Shown here piece after piece: positions 34,933 through 44,357 of a DNA stretch of 64,000 nt. Both the position numbers and the translations under genes were made by a program. This stretch comes from Duganella sp. BuS-21. Lineage in GTDB: Bacteria; Pseudomonadota; Gammaproteobacteria; Burkholderiales; Burkholderiaceae_D. The notes under the pieces were generated by a model. It was not told the origin of the DNA. It ran no database searches and saw nothing but the letters and a program-made list of their open reading frames with translations. Position 1 is the first letter of the stretch. Every line of letters begins with the position of its first letter. Where the stretch lies: the NCBI GenBank assembly GCA_041874725.1, contig CP097466.1, positions 930,001 to 994,000 of the forward strand. The letters run 5' to 3'.

Positions 34933-36585
34933 ATGGCTTCTTCCAACGAAAACGTCAGCATGGCGCTGTTCTGCGATTTTGAGAACGTGGCGCTCGGCGT
35001 ACGCGACGCAAACTACGACAAATTCGATATCAAGCCTGTGCTGGAGCGCCTGCTGCTCAAGGGCAGTATTGTGGTCAAGAAAGCTTATTGCGACTGGGAT
35101 CGCTACAAGTCCTTCAAAGCCCCGATGCACGAAGCCAATTTCGAGCTGATCGAAATTCCGCACGTGCGCCAGTCGGGCAAGAATTCCGCCGACATCCGCA
35201 TGGTGGTCGATGCGCTCGATCTGTGCTACACCAAGTCGCACGTCGACACCTTCGTCATCATCTCCGGCGATTCCGATTTTTCGCCGCTGGTGTCGAAGCT
35301 GCGCGAGAACGCCAAGAAGGTGATCGGCGTGGGCGTCAAGCAATCGACTTCCGATCTGCTGGTGGCCAACTGCGATGAATTCATTTTCTACGACGACCTG
35401 GTGCGCGAGAGCCGCCGCGTGCGCCGCGAGGCCAGCCCGGACAAGACGCCGGTCAAGCGTTCGCCGGAAGAGGAGCGCACCCGCCGCGAAGAGATGGAGA
35501 AGCGTCGCTCACAAGCGGTGGAAATCGCCGTCGATACCTTCGAGGCGCTGGTGCTGGAACGCGGCGACAGCGGCAAGATCTGGGCGTCGGTGCTGAAGGA
35601 AGCGATCAAGCGCCGCAAGCCGGATTTCAGCGAGTCGTACTACGGCTTCCGCACTTTCGGCAATCTGATCGAGGAATGCAAGGCGCGCGGCCATCTGGAA
35701 TTCGGCCGAGATGAAAAGTCCGGTGCTTACGTTTATCGTGGCAATGGCGTGCCGTCCGCAGTGGCGCCGCAGGGCGATGCAGCGGCGGTGGAGGGCGCTG
35801 GCGTGCCGGCCGAAGACGGCCAGCAGGAATCGCGTCGCAGCCGTAACCGCGGCCGTAGCGCCGCTGAACGCTTCGCCGAACGTCAGGCGCAGCGCCGTGG
35901 CGGTCAGGGATCGTCCGACACCGAAGTGGCTGTCGACGTGTATGCCGAGGCGGCGCAAGCCGTCGCCGAGCGTACGCCGGCCGTAGCGGAAGAGGCCGCG
36001 CCGGTGGAAGTTGCGCCAGCGGCGCCGCAGGTCGCCGGCGAACAGCCGCAGCAGCAGAAGAAAAGGAACGGCCCCAAGCCGCCAGCACGCAAGGTGAAGA
36101 ACGAGGCCAAGAAGGGCCGTGGCCCGGCCGACGCAGCGTCCGGTTCCGCGCTGGCTGCCGCCACCGTGTCGTCGGCCAGCGCGTCTGACAGCGTCGCCGT
36201 GTCGCCAGCGAGCGTGCCAGCCGCCGATCGCAACGATGCGCCAGCCGCGTCGTCGTCTGCTGCTGCTCGTGGCGAACGCTCGGGACGTCGTCCGGCCAAG
36301 CAAAACGCCGGCCGCCAGCATGCCGCCAAGCCTGAAGGCAAGCCGGAAGCCGCACCGGCACCGGCACCGGTCGCCGACGCGGCGCCGCAAGCCGACAAGC
36401 CTGCCAAGTCAACGCGCGGCAAGCCGAAAGCCAAGCCTGCCGCCGACCAGCCGGTTGCAGACAAACCGGCCGCAGACCAGCAAGCGGCCGACAAGCCGGC
36501 CGCCGACAAGCCAGCCCGCAAGCCTGCCGCCGCACGCACTCCACGTCCGCCCAAGGCCAAGCCGGCCGCCCCTGTCGAGGAGTAA
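34933..36585 (+). CDS. NYN-domain (PIN-like) protein with LOTUS/OST-HTH domain and low-complexity tail
   Basis: A 550-aa cytoplasmic protein. Residues about 10-155 are an NYN/PIN-like nuclease domain: MALFCDFENVALGVRD carries the acidic DFEN, and FVIISGDSDFSPLVSKLRE carries GDSDF, the metal-binding residues of the family. Residues about 195-270 form an OST-HTH/LOTUS domain (GKIWASVLKEAIKRRKPDFS, YGFRTFGNLIEECKARGHLE), which binds RNA. The last 270 residues are Ala/Pro/Lys-rich and degenerate, with ADKPAADQ-like repeats near the end. It probably acts in RNA turnover. The MOSC gene begins 2 bp after its stop. Confidence 0.88.
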   Translation: MASSNENVSMALFCDFENVALGVRDANYDKFDIKPVLERLLLKGSIVVKKAYCDWDRYKSFKAPMHEANFELIEIPHVRQSGKNSADIRMVVDALDLCYTKSHVDTFVIISGDSDFSPLVSKLRENAKKVIGVGVKQSTSDLLVANCDEFIFYDDLVRESRRVRREASPDKTPVKRSPEEERTRREEMEKRRSQAVEIAVDTFEALVLERGDSGKIWASVLKEAIKRRKPDFSESYYGFRTFGNLIEECKARGHLEFGRDEKSGAYVYRGNGVPSAVAPQGDAAAVEGAGVPAEDGQQESRRSRNRGRSAAERFAERQAQRRGGQGSSDTEVAVDVYAEAAQAVAERTPAVAEEAAPVEVAPAAPQVAGEQPQQQKKRNGPKPPARKVKNEAKKGRGPADAASGSALAAATVSSASASDSVAVSPASVPAADRNDAPAASSSAAARGERSGRRPAKQNAGRQHAAKPEGKPEAAPAPAPVADAAPQADKPAKSTRGKPKAKPAADQPVADKPAADQQAADKPAADKPARKPAAARTPRPPKAKPAAPVEE

Positions 36586-36587
36586 AC

Positions 36588-37439
36588 ATGCCCACCTTGT
36601 CCGCCATCACGCTCTACCCGATCAAGTCCTGCGCCGGCCTCTCGCTGGAGGAGGCCACGCTGACCCAGCAGGGCCTGATGTCGGCGCAGATTTATGATCG
36701 TGAATGGATGGTGGTGGACAGCAACGGCAACTGCCTGACCCAGCGCGAGTATCCCCGCATGGCGCTGATCAAGCCGGTCTTGAAGGGCGATACGCTGGAG
36801 CTGCAGGCACCCGGCATGCTGCGCCTGGAAATTCCGCTAGGCCTGCCGGACCCGGAAACGGCGCCGACCCTGGTCACCCAGGTCTGGGACGACACCGTGC
36901 TGGCTTACGACTGCGATGCCCTGACCGCCGAATGGTTCACCAAGGCCATCGGCGTGCCATGCCGCCTGGCGCGCTTCCACGCCAACGCGCAACGGCTGGT
37001 GAGCACCAAGTGGACCGACGGCTTGCAGGCGACCACCATGTTTTCTGACGGCTACCCGATTCTGGTGGCCGGCGCCGCCTCGCTGGACGACCTGAATCAG
37101 AAACTGGTGGCCGCCGGCCGCCAAGCGCTGCCGATGAACCGCTTCCGCCCGAACCTGGTGATCGACGGCATCGAAGCGTTCGAAGAAGACTATGCCGAAT
37201 CGTTCCAGCTCGGCGAGGTGGTCCTCAAACCGGTCAAACCGTGCCCGCGTTGTCCGATGCCGTCGGTCGACCAGGCCACCGGCGAATTCGGCCCCGACCC
37301 GCTGGACATCATGCAAAGCTACCGCGCCAAGCCGGAACTGGAAGGCGCTTTGTGCTTCGGCATGAACAGCATCCTGATCGCCGGCGACGACCAGCGCGTG
37401 CGCGTTGGGCAGGAAATCGCGGTTACACTGGCGTTTTAA
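36588..37439 (+). CDS. MOSC domain-containing protein (YcbX-like)
   Basis: A 283-aa protein with an N-terminal MOSC beta-barrel (LSAITLYPIKSCAGLSLEEA) and a C-terminal MOSC domain. The conserved cysteine region is VKPCPRCPMPSVDQATGEFG near residue 215. MOSC proteins bind the molybdenum cofactor and reduce N-hydroxylated compounds; YcbX has an extra C-terminal ferredoxin domain that is absent here. It starts 2 bp after the NYN gene and is probably in the same transcript. Confidence 0.86.
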   Translation: MPTLSAITLYPIKSCAGLSLEEATLTQQGLMSAQIYDREWMVVDSNGNCLTQREYPRMALIKPVLKGDTLELQAPGMLRLEIPLGLPDPETAPTLVTQVWDDTVLAYDCDALTAEWFTKAIGVPCRLARFHANAQRLVSTKWTDGLQATTMFSDGYPILVAGAASLDDLNQKLVAAGRQALPMNRFRPNLVIDGIEAFEEDYAESFQLGEVVLKPVKPCPRCPMPSVDQATGEFGPDPLDIMQSYRAKPELEGALCFGMNSILIAGDDQRVRVGQEIAVTLAF

Positions 37440-37504
37440 GCAAACCGGGCATTCCCAACCGGGCCGACTTGGCGTAATGTGGGAATACGCAAGAAAGGGC
37501 CACT

Positions 37505-38668
37505 ATGACGCAGATCGCACCAGGTAAATCTCCGGTTTCCACGGATCACGCCGAGCCGGCGCATGATCTGGCGGCCGAGAACCGGGCGTTGCGGGCGCGG
37601 ATGGCTTACCTGCTGGAGCAGGCCGAGCGCAATCACTCCATCATGACCCGCCACCAGGCGTTCGACCTGGACATCGTCAGCGCCGGCAATTTCCCCGATC
37701 TGGTGGGCACCATCTTCCGCGTGTTGCCGGTTATCTCCGAACTCGATAGCGTGACCCTGACCCTGATCGACGAAGACGCCGACATCCGCACCGTCATGCT
37801 CAAGCTCGATGTGGTGTTTGCAGACTTCCCCGGCCTGATTTTTGTCGAAACGCTGGACGACCTGGGCTTCGACCTGGGGCGCCGCAACGCTTATTCGCCG
37901 GTGCCCCGGCCGCTGCTGGGCATGTACGAGCGCCAGCGCCATGCCGCGTCGTTCCCGAATGCGCCGGCCGGGCTGCAAAGCGTGGCGCAGGTGCCGCTGC
38001 TGCGCAACAAGCGCATCATCGGCAGCCTGAACCTCGGCAGCTGCGACCCGACGCGCTTCACGCCCAGCCTGGGCACTGACTTCATCGAGCACATGGCATC
38101 GATCATCGCGATCTGCCTGGAAAACGTGATCAGCAACGAAATGCTGAAATACATCGGGCTGACCGATTCGCTGACCGGCGTCTACAACCGGCGCTACATC
38201 GACCGCCGGCTGCTGGAGGAAATCGCCCGCGCGCGCCGCCAGCAGTATCCGATCTCTTTCATGTACATCGACATCGACCACTTCAAGCGCGTCAACGACA
38301 CGGTCGGCCATGGCGGTGGCGACGAGGTGCTGCGCGAGGTAGCGGGACGCATCAAGAACGAATTGCGCACCTCGGATGCGCTGGCGCGGTTCGGCGGCGA
38401 GGAATTCGTGGTGCTGCTGATCGACGCCAATCTGGAAAGCGCCGCCTTCGTGGCCGAGCGCATCCGCGCCAGCGTGGCGGGCAGCATGATCGCGCTGTCG
38501 CTGGAATTACAGCTGTCGGTGACGGTATCGATCGGCGTGGCCTGCCTGGAGGTGGGCACGGCCGAAGGCGAGCCGGCAGCCATCGCCCGCGCCCTGATCG
38601 AGCGCGCCGACGAGCTGCTGTACTACGCCAAGGACCACGGCCGCAACCGCGTCGTCAGCACCCGCTAA
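37505..38668 (+). CDS. Diguanylate cyclase with DUF484/GAF-like sensor
   Basis: A 387-aa cytoplasmic GGDEF protein making cyclic di-GMP. The N-terminal part has a short coiled coil (AAENRALRARMAYLLEQAER) and then a DUF484/GAF-type domain (about residues 40-200). The catalytic signature is GGEEF at residues 297-301, an active variant. RTSD at 288-291 lies five residues before it, which is the inhibitory I-site, so product feedback is expected. No EAL or membrane domain. Its stop codon lies at the edge of a large inverted repeat shared with the convergent antiporter gene. Confidence 0.9.
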   Translation: MTQIAPGKSPVSTDHAEPAHDLAAENRALRARMAYLLEQAERNHSIMTRHQAFDLDIVSAGNFPDLVGTIFRVLPVISELDSVTLTLIDEDADIRTVMLKLDVVFADFPGLIFVETLDDLGFDLGRRNAYSPVPRPLLGMYERQRHAASFPNAPAGLQSVAQVPLLRNKRIIGSLNLGSCDPTRFTPSLGTDFIEHMASIIAICLENVISNEMLKYIGLTDSLTGVYNRRYIDRRLLEEIARARRQQYPISFMYIDIDHFKRVNDTVGHGGGDEVLREVAGRIKNELRTSDALARFGGEEFVVLLIDANLESAAFVAERIRASVAGSMIALSLELQLSVTVSIGVACLEVGTAEGEPAAIARALIERADELLYYAKDHGRNRVVSTR

Positions 38669-38756
38669 AACTTCGGGGTCAGTTCCGACATTCGGACATT
38701 TCGCGAGCGAAATGTCCGAATGTCGGAACTGACCCCGAAGTTTGACCCCGAAGTTT
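38668..38756. repeat. Perfect 37-bp inverted repeat with extra direct copy
   Basis: Left arm 38668-38704 and right arm 38707-38743 are perfect complements of 37 bp with only two bases between. GACCCCGAAGTTT is then repeated directly at 38744-38756. The element fills the gap between the convergent diguanylate cyclase and antiporter genes, and both stop codons touch it. It contains no T-run of note, so termination would rest on the stem alone. It looks like a dispersed palindromic (REP/MITE-like) element. Confidence 0.88.
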
Positions 38757-40738
38757 TAGCGCGTCAGGCGCTGTTCGGCGCGGTGGACGGCGTCGGCGCC
38801 GCCGCGCAGTACTACTACGTCGCCGGCTTCCAGGGTCGTGTCGGGCGTGACTTCCACGCCGCTTTTGCCGCGCCGGATGCTGGCCACTTCGGCGCCCGAG
38901 GCCGCTACGTCCAGCGCGCCCAGCGAACGGCCCACGCACGGCGCGTTGCCGGTCAGCGTGACCGAATGCAGGCGCTGCATGTCCGCTTCTTCGTCGACGT
39001 CGCTCATGCCGTGGAAGTAGCCGCGCAAGGAGGCGTAGCGCTCTTCGCGCGCCGCCTGCACCCGGTGCACCACGCGCCGCAACGGCACGCCCAGCATTAC
39101 CAGCGCGTGCGAGGCCAGCATCAGGCTGCCTTCGAGCAGCTCCGGCACCACTTCCGCCGCGCCGGCTTTTTTCAATTGGTCCAGATCGGTGTCGTCATGC
39201 GAGCGCACGATCACCGGCAGCGACGGCGTCAGTTCGTGCACCTGGTGCAGCACCCGCAGCGCCGAGCGCGTGTCGGCGTAGGTGATGACGATGGCGCTGG
39301 CGCGGTAGATGCCGGCCGCCACCAGGCTTTCACGCCGCGCCGCGTCGCCGTAGGAGACGCTGGCGCCGGCCGCCTGCGCTTCCTGCACCCGCTCCGGATC
39401 GAGGTCCAGCGCGTGGTAGTCGATCTTTTCCTCGCTCAGCAGGGTGGCCAGGCTCTGGCCGCTGCGGCCGAAGCCGCACACGATCACGTGCTTGTTGGTG
39501 GACATGGTGCGGCTGGCGATCTTGGTCAGCTGCAGCGATTGCATCATCCATTCGTTGCTGGAGAATTTCATGACGATGTTGTCCGACTGCGCGATGATGA
39601 ACGGCGCCAGCAGCATCGATAGCACCATCGACGCCAGCACCACCTGCACCACGTAGGAATCCATCAGGTTGTGACCGGCCGCGAGGTTGAGCAGCACGAA
39701 GCCGAACTCGCCGGCCTGCGCCAGCGCCAGGCCGGTGCGCATGGAGACGCCGTCCGAGGCGCCGAATAGCTTGGCCAGCCCGGCGATCAGGGCGAATTTC
39801 ATCAGCACCGGCGCGCACAACAGCAGCAGCACCAGCCACCAGTTGGCCGCCACCAGCGTAATGTTGAGCAGCATGCCGATGGTGATGAAGAACAGCCCCA
39901 GCAGCACGTCGCGGAAGGGCTTGATGTCTTCTTCCACCTGATGGCGGTATTCGGTCTCGGAAATCAGCATGCCGGCCACGAAGGCACCCAGGGCCAGCGA
40001 CAGGCCGGCGCGCTCGGTGATCCAGGCCGCGCCCAGGGTCACCAGCAGCAGGTTGAGCATGAACAGTTCCTGCGAGCGGCGCTTGACCACGATGGTGAAC
40101 CAGCCGCGCATCAGCTTGTGGCCGGCCGCCAGCAGCAGCGCCAGTACGATCACGGCCTTCAGGCCGGCCCAGGCCAGCGTTTCCATCAGCTTGTCCGGCG
40201 CTTCGCCCAGCGACGGGATCAGGATCAGCAGCGGCACCACCGCCAGATCCTGGAATAGCAGGATGCCGATGATTTTGCGGCCGTGCTCGCTTTCAAGCTC
40301 CAGCCGCTCGGTCAGCATCTTGACCACGATGGCGGTCGACGACATGGCCAGCGCCCCGCCCAGCGCGAACGAGGCCTGCCAACTGATGCGCAGCGCCGGC
40401 GGCAGCTGGGTGGCGATGGTCCAGCCAAAGATCATGGTGGCGACGATGGTGAGCACTACCTGCGCCATGCCCAGCCCGAATACGATGCGGCTCATGGCCT
40501 TGAGTTTGGGGAGGGAAAATTCCAGGCCGATGGAGAACATCAGGAACACCACGCCGAATTCGGCCAGGCCGTGGGTGGTTTCGCTTTGCTCGGCCAGGCC
40601 CAGCGCGTGGGGGCCGATCAGGATGCCGACGGCCAGATAGCCGAGCATCGGCGGCAGATGCATCATGCGGAAGGCCACCACGCCGAGCACGGCGCTGCCC
40701 AGCAGCAAGAGGGTGAGTTCCAAGGGGGAAAACGTCAT
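38756..40738 (-). CDS. Kef/YbaL-type monovalent cation:proton antiporter (CPA2)
   Basis: A 660-aa inner-membrane protein. Residues 1-390 hold about 12 helices of the Na+/H+ exchanger domain (GYLAVGILIGPHALGL, FLMFSIGLEFSLPKLK, GILLFQDLAVVPLL). A TrkA-N/RCK nucleotide-binding domain follows near residue 415 (HVIVCGFGRSGQSLATLL), then a TrkA-C domain near residue 580-660. Such proteins exchange K+ or Na+ for H+ under cytosolic nucleotide control. It is divergent from kdsD. Whether it is glutathione-gated like KefB/KefC cannot be judged. Confidence 0.9.
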   Translation of the reverse strand: MTFSPLELTLLLLGSAVLGVVAFRMMHLPPMLGYLAVGILIGPHALGLAEQSETTHGLAEFGVVFLMFSIGLEFSLPKLKAMSRIVFGLGMAQVVLTIVATMIFGWTIATQLPPALRISWQASFALGGALAMSSTAIVVKMLTERLELESEHGRKIIGILLFQDLAVVPLLILIPSLGEAPDKLMETLAWAGLKAVIVLALLLAAGHKLMRGWFTIVVKRRSQELFMLNLLLVTLGAAWITERAGLSLALGAFVAGMLISETEYRHQVEEDIKPFRDVLLGLFFITIGMLLNITLVAANWWLVLLLLCAPVLMKFALIAGLAKLFGASDGVSMRTGLALAQAGEFGFVLLNLAAGHNLMDSYVVQVVLASMVLSMLLAPFIIAQSDNIVMKFSSNEWMMQSLQLTKIASRTMSTNKHVIVCGFGRSGQSLATLLSEEKIDYHALDLDPERVQEAQAAGASVSYGDAARRESLVAAGIYRASAIVITYADTRSALRVLHQVHELTPSLPVIVRSHDDTDLDQLKKAGAAEVVPELLEGSLMLASHALVMLGVPLRRVVHRVQAAREERYASLRGYFHGMSDVDEEADMQRLHSVTLTGNAPCVGRSLGALDVAASGAEVASIRRGKSGVEVTPDTTLEAGDVVVLRGGADAVHRAEQRLTR

Positions 40739-40840
40739 GTCAACATCGCCAGTCAGTAAAGTTCGTTGTTTGTGGGGTGGCGAGCACGTTATGTTTTGAC
40801 TGGCAAGTTTTTTGCTTTCTCAATTCGGCTATACTTGGGC

Positions 40841-41854
40841 ATGAGTGTAACCCATGAAAAAACAATGCTGAAAGCTTTTGATGCAAAAACGGCACTGCGC
40901 CTTGCCCGCGACACCCTGCAAAACGAAGCAGATGCCATTCATGCCCTGAACGTCCGTCTGGAAAACGACGATAGCGTGGTGCAGGCCATCTCGCTGCTGC
41001 TCAATTGCAGCGGCCGGGTGGTGGTGTCCGGCATCGGCAAGTCCGGCCATATCGGCCGCAAGATCGCCGCCACCCTGGCCTCGACCGGCACCCCGGCGCT
41101 GTTCGTGCACCCGGCCGAAGCGGCCCACGGCGACCTCGGCATGGTGACCGCCGACGATGCCTTCATCGCCATTTCCTATTCCGGCGAAAGCGCGGAACTG
41201 ATGACCATCCTGCCGGTCGTCAAGCGCATGGGCAGCAAAGTCATTGCGATCACCGGCAAGCCGGGCTCCAGCCTGGCCAGCATCGCCGACGTCCACCTGA
41301 ACGTGGCCGTGGCCAAGGAGGCCTGCCCGATGAACCTGGCGCCGACCACTTCGACCACCGTCACGCTGGCGTTGGGCGACGCTCTGGCCGTGGCGCTGCT
41401 GGACTTGCGCGGCTTCAAGGAAGAAGATTTCGCCCGCTCGCACCCGGGCGGCGCGCTGGGCCGCCGCTTGCTGACCCACGTGCGCGACGTGATGCGCAGC
41501 GGCGACGCCGTGCCGAAGGTGCCGGCCGACGTCAAGCTGACCGACGCCCTGCTGGAAATCACCCAGAAGGGCATGGGCATGACCGCCATCGTCGATGCCG
41601 ACGACAAGCCGATCGGCGTGTTCACCGACGGCGACCTGCGCCGCATGATCGAAAAGGTCCAGGATTTCAGCAAGGTCGTCATCAAGGACGTGATGCACGC
41701 CAATCCGCGCAGCATTTCGCCGGAAAAGCTGGCGGTCGACGCCGTGGCCGTGATGGAGCAGTTCCGCATCAACCAGATGCTGGTGACCGATGCCGATGGC
41801 AAGCTGGTCGGCGCGCTGCACATTCATGACCTGACCCGCGCCAAAGTAATCTGA
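40841..41854 (+). CDS. kdsD: Arabinose-5-phosphate isomerase (KpsF/GutQ family)
   Basis: Converts ribulose 5-phosphate to arabinose 5-phosphate, the first step of KDO synthesis for LPS. The start at 40841 (MSVTHEKTMLKAFDAKTALR) gives 337 aa; ATG at 40865 is an alternative, and neither has a strong ribosome site. The SIS domain shows VVVSGIGKSGHIGRKIAATLA, HPAEAAHGDLGMV and SYSGESAELM; two CBS domains follow (VRDVMRSGDAVPKV and IKDVMHANPRSISPE). Its stop overlaps kdsC by one base, so it heads the KDO/Lpt operon. Confidence 0.94.
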   Translation: MSVTHEKTMLKAFDAKTALRLARDTLQNEADAIHALNVRLENDDSVVQAISLLLNCSGRVVVSGIGKSGHIGRKIAATLASTGTPALFVHPAEAAHGDLGMVTADDAFIAISYSGESAELMTILPVVKRMGSKVIAITGKPGSSLASIADVHLNVAVAKEACPMNLAPTTSTTVTLALGDALAVALLDLRGFKEEDFARSHPGGALGRRLLTHVRDVMRSGDAVPKVPADVKLTDALLEITQKGMGMTAIVDADDKPIGVFTDGDLRRMIEKVQDFSKVVIKDVMHANPRSISPEKLAVDAVAVMEQFRINQMLVTDADGKLVGALHIHDLTRAKVI

Positions 41855-42390
41855 TGAGTGATGCGATGATGACCTATGTGGAACGCGCCGCGCGCGTCAA
41901 GCTGATGATTTTCGACGTCGACGGCGTGCTCACCGACGGCAGCCTGCATTACGGCGCCGATGGCGAGGCCCTGAAGACCTTCAACGTGCAGGATGGCCTG
42001 GGCATCAAGTTGATCCAGGAAGCCGGCATCCAGACCGCCATCATCAGCGCGCGCACTTCGCCGCAGGTGATCAAGCGCGCGGCCGATCTGGGCATCAGCC
42101 ATGTACACCAGGGCGGCCACGACAAGCTGACGCCGTTCAACGCGCTGCTGGAAAAGACCGGCCTCACGGCCGAGCAGGTTGGTTTCATCGGCGACGACGT
42201 GGTCGATCTGCCGATTTTGTCGCGCGTCGGCTTCGCCGTCGCCGTGCCCAACGGCCGCAAGGAAGTGCTGGAGCGCGCCCACCACACCACCGTCGCCCAT
42301 GGCGGCCGCGGCGCGGTACGCGAGGTGTGCGAGCTGGTGCTGCACGCCCAGGGCCTGTACCAGCGCGTGATGGCGCAGTTCCTGGTTTGA
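41854..42390 (+). CDS. kdsC: 3-deoxy-D-manno-octulosonate 8-phosphate phosphatase
   Basis: HAD phosphatase giving free KDO from KDO-8-P. The 178-aa protein has the HAD motif DVDGVLTDG with nucleophile Asp21 and acid Asp23, motif II around IISARTS, and motif III/IV in KLTPFNALLEK to GFIGDDVVDLPIL. KdsC works as a tetramer and lacks a cap domain, consistent with its small size. TGATG junctions join it to both kdsD and the following lptC. Confidence 0.95.
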   Translation: MSDAMMTYVERAARVKLMIFDVDGVLTDGSLHYGADGEALKTFNVQDGLGIKLIQEAGIQTAIISARTSPQVIKRAADLGISHVHQGGHDKLTPFNALLEKTGLTAEQVGFIGDDVVDLPILSRVGFAVAVPNGRKEVLERAHHTTVAHGGRGAVREVCELVLHAQGLYQRVMAQFLV

Positions 42391-42401
42391 TGGGGGCAAA
42401 C

Positions 42402-42995
42402 ATGCGTAAAAGAACAGCGCACCGCTGGCAGCTGACCATGATCATCATGGTCGGCGTGTTTGTGGCCGCCGGCAGTTTCTGGCTGGTGCAGGTGGTCAAC
42501 CAGTCCGGGCAGGAGGCGCAGGCCGACCGTTTCCGCGACGAGCCGGACTACATCATCGACCGTTTCAGCACGGTACGCATGAACAAGGAAGGCCAGCCTT
42601 CCTACATTATTTCCGGCGACAAGCTGACCCATCGCCCGATCGATGATTCTTCGCTGATCGACAAGCCCTTCGTGCACGGCCTGTCGAGCGGCCAGCCGCC
42701 GATGGATATCCACGCGCAGACCGCGTATGTCGATCAGGGCAATACGCGCGTCCGCCTGAATGGTAATGTGGACGTGATGCGGCCGGCCACGCCGCAGGCG
42801 CAGGGACTGCGCTTGCAGACCAGCACGCTGACCGTGTACCCGGACGAAGAACGCATGGAAACCGATGCCAAAGTGGAGATGCAGGCCGGCCAGGCCACCG
42901 CCAGCGGCACCGGCATGAAAGCCAACAACGCTACCCGCCAGATTGCACTGGGCGGGCGCGGAACGATGACGATACCGCCACGCGCGGGACAATGA
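42402..42995 (+). CDS. lptC: LPS export system protein LptC
   Basis: Bitopic inner-membrane protein that hands LPS from LptBFG to LptA. The start at 42402 (MRKRTAHRWQLTMIIMVGVF) has a GGGGG run 5 bp upstream; the ATG at 42390 overlapping the kdsC stop is a coupled alternative. One N-terminal helix (TMIIMVGVFVAAGSFWLVQV) is followed by a beta-jellyroll with LptC features such as YIISGDKLTHRP and VRLNGNVDVMRP. It is 197 aa, a normal length, and overlaps the upstream end of the lptA frame. Confidence 0.92.
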   Translation: MRKRTAHRWQLTMIIMVGVFVAAGSFWLVQVVNQSGQEAQADRFRDEPDYIIDRFSTVRMNKEGQPSYIISGDKLTHRPIDDSSLIDKPFVHGLSSGQPPMDIHAQTAYVDQGNTRVRLNGNVDVMRPATPQAQGLRLQTSTLTVYPDEERMETDAKVEMQAGQATASGTGMKANNATRQIALGGRGTMTIPPRAGQ

Positions 42996-43006
42996 AGGAA
43001 CAACAC

Positions 43007-43597
43007 ATGAAAATGAAGCGATTAATCCTGTCGGCGGCGCTGATGCTGCTGGCTTGCGTTGCCCAGGCCGAGAAGGCCGATTCCAGCAAGCCGACCCAGA
43101 TCACCTTCGACCAGCTCGACGCCGATGACGTCAAGCAGGTCAAGACTTTCACCGGCAACGTGGTGCTGACGCGCGGCACGCTGCTGATGAAATCGCCCAA
43201 GGCGGTGGTGACCGAAGACCCGGAAGGTTACCAGTTCGTGGTGCTGACCAGCGGCCCGGGCGTGCAGGCCACCTTCCGCCAGAAGATGGACGGCGCCGGC
43301 GACCAGTGGGTCGAAGGCCAGGCCGACCGCATCGAATACGACAACAAGACCGAGCTGGTGAAGCTGTACGCCAAGGCCCAGATCAAGAAGCTGGAAGCCG
43401 GCAAGCCGGCCAGCCAGGTCGACGGCGAATTCATTTCCTACGACAGCCGCAAGGAATTCTTCGCCGTGAAGAATACCGCCACCGGCGAGAGCAAGCCCGG
43501 CGCCGGCCGCAGCACCATGGTGATCCAGCCGTCGGCCAAGCTGGCCGCACCGGCCGCACCCGTCGCACCGACCACGCAGCCTGCGCCGGGGAAATAA
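43007..43597 (+). CDS. lptA: LPS transport periplasmic protein LptA
   Basis: Periplasmic bridge protein of the Lpt machine. The start at 43007 (MKMKRLILSAALMLLACVAQ) has AGGA 8 bp upstream; an in-frame ATG at 42992 overlapping lptC is possible. After the signal peptide the OstA-like jellyroll shows QVKTFTGNVVLTRGTLLMKS and ADRIEYDNKTELVKLYAKAQ. A Pro/Ala-rich C-terminal tail is present. The 196-aa length is standard. lptB begins 1 bp after its stop. Confidence 0.94.
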   Translation: MKMKRLILSAALMLLACVAQAEKADSSKPTQITFDQLDADDVKQVKTFTGNVVLTRGTLLMKSPKAVVTEDPEGYQFVVLTSGPGVQATFRQKMDGAGDQWVEGQADRIEYDNKTELVKLYAKAQIKKLEAGKPASQVDGEFISYDSRKEFFAVKNTATGESKPGAGRSTMVIQPSAKLAAPAAPVAPTTQPAPGK

Positions 43598-43598
43598 G

Positions 43599-44351
<753 letters not shown>

Positions 44352-44357
44352 CCCTTA

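Noticed and set aside
40796..40835. Sigma-70 promoter of kdsD from TTGACT and TATACT
   Set aside because: The two boxes are 28 bp apart, too far, and the -10 would sit only 5 bp before the chosen start.
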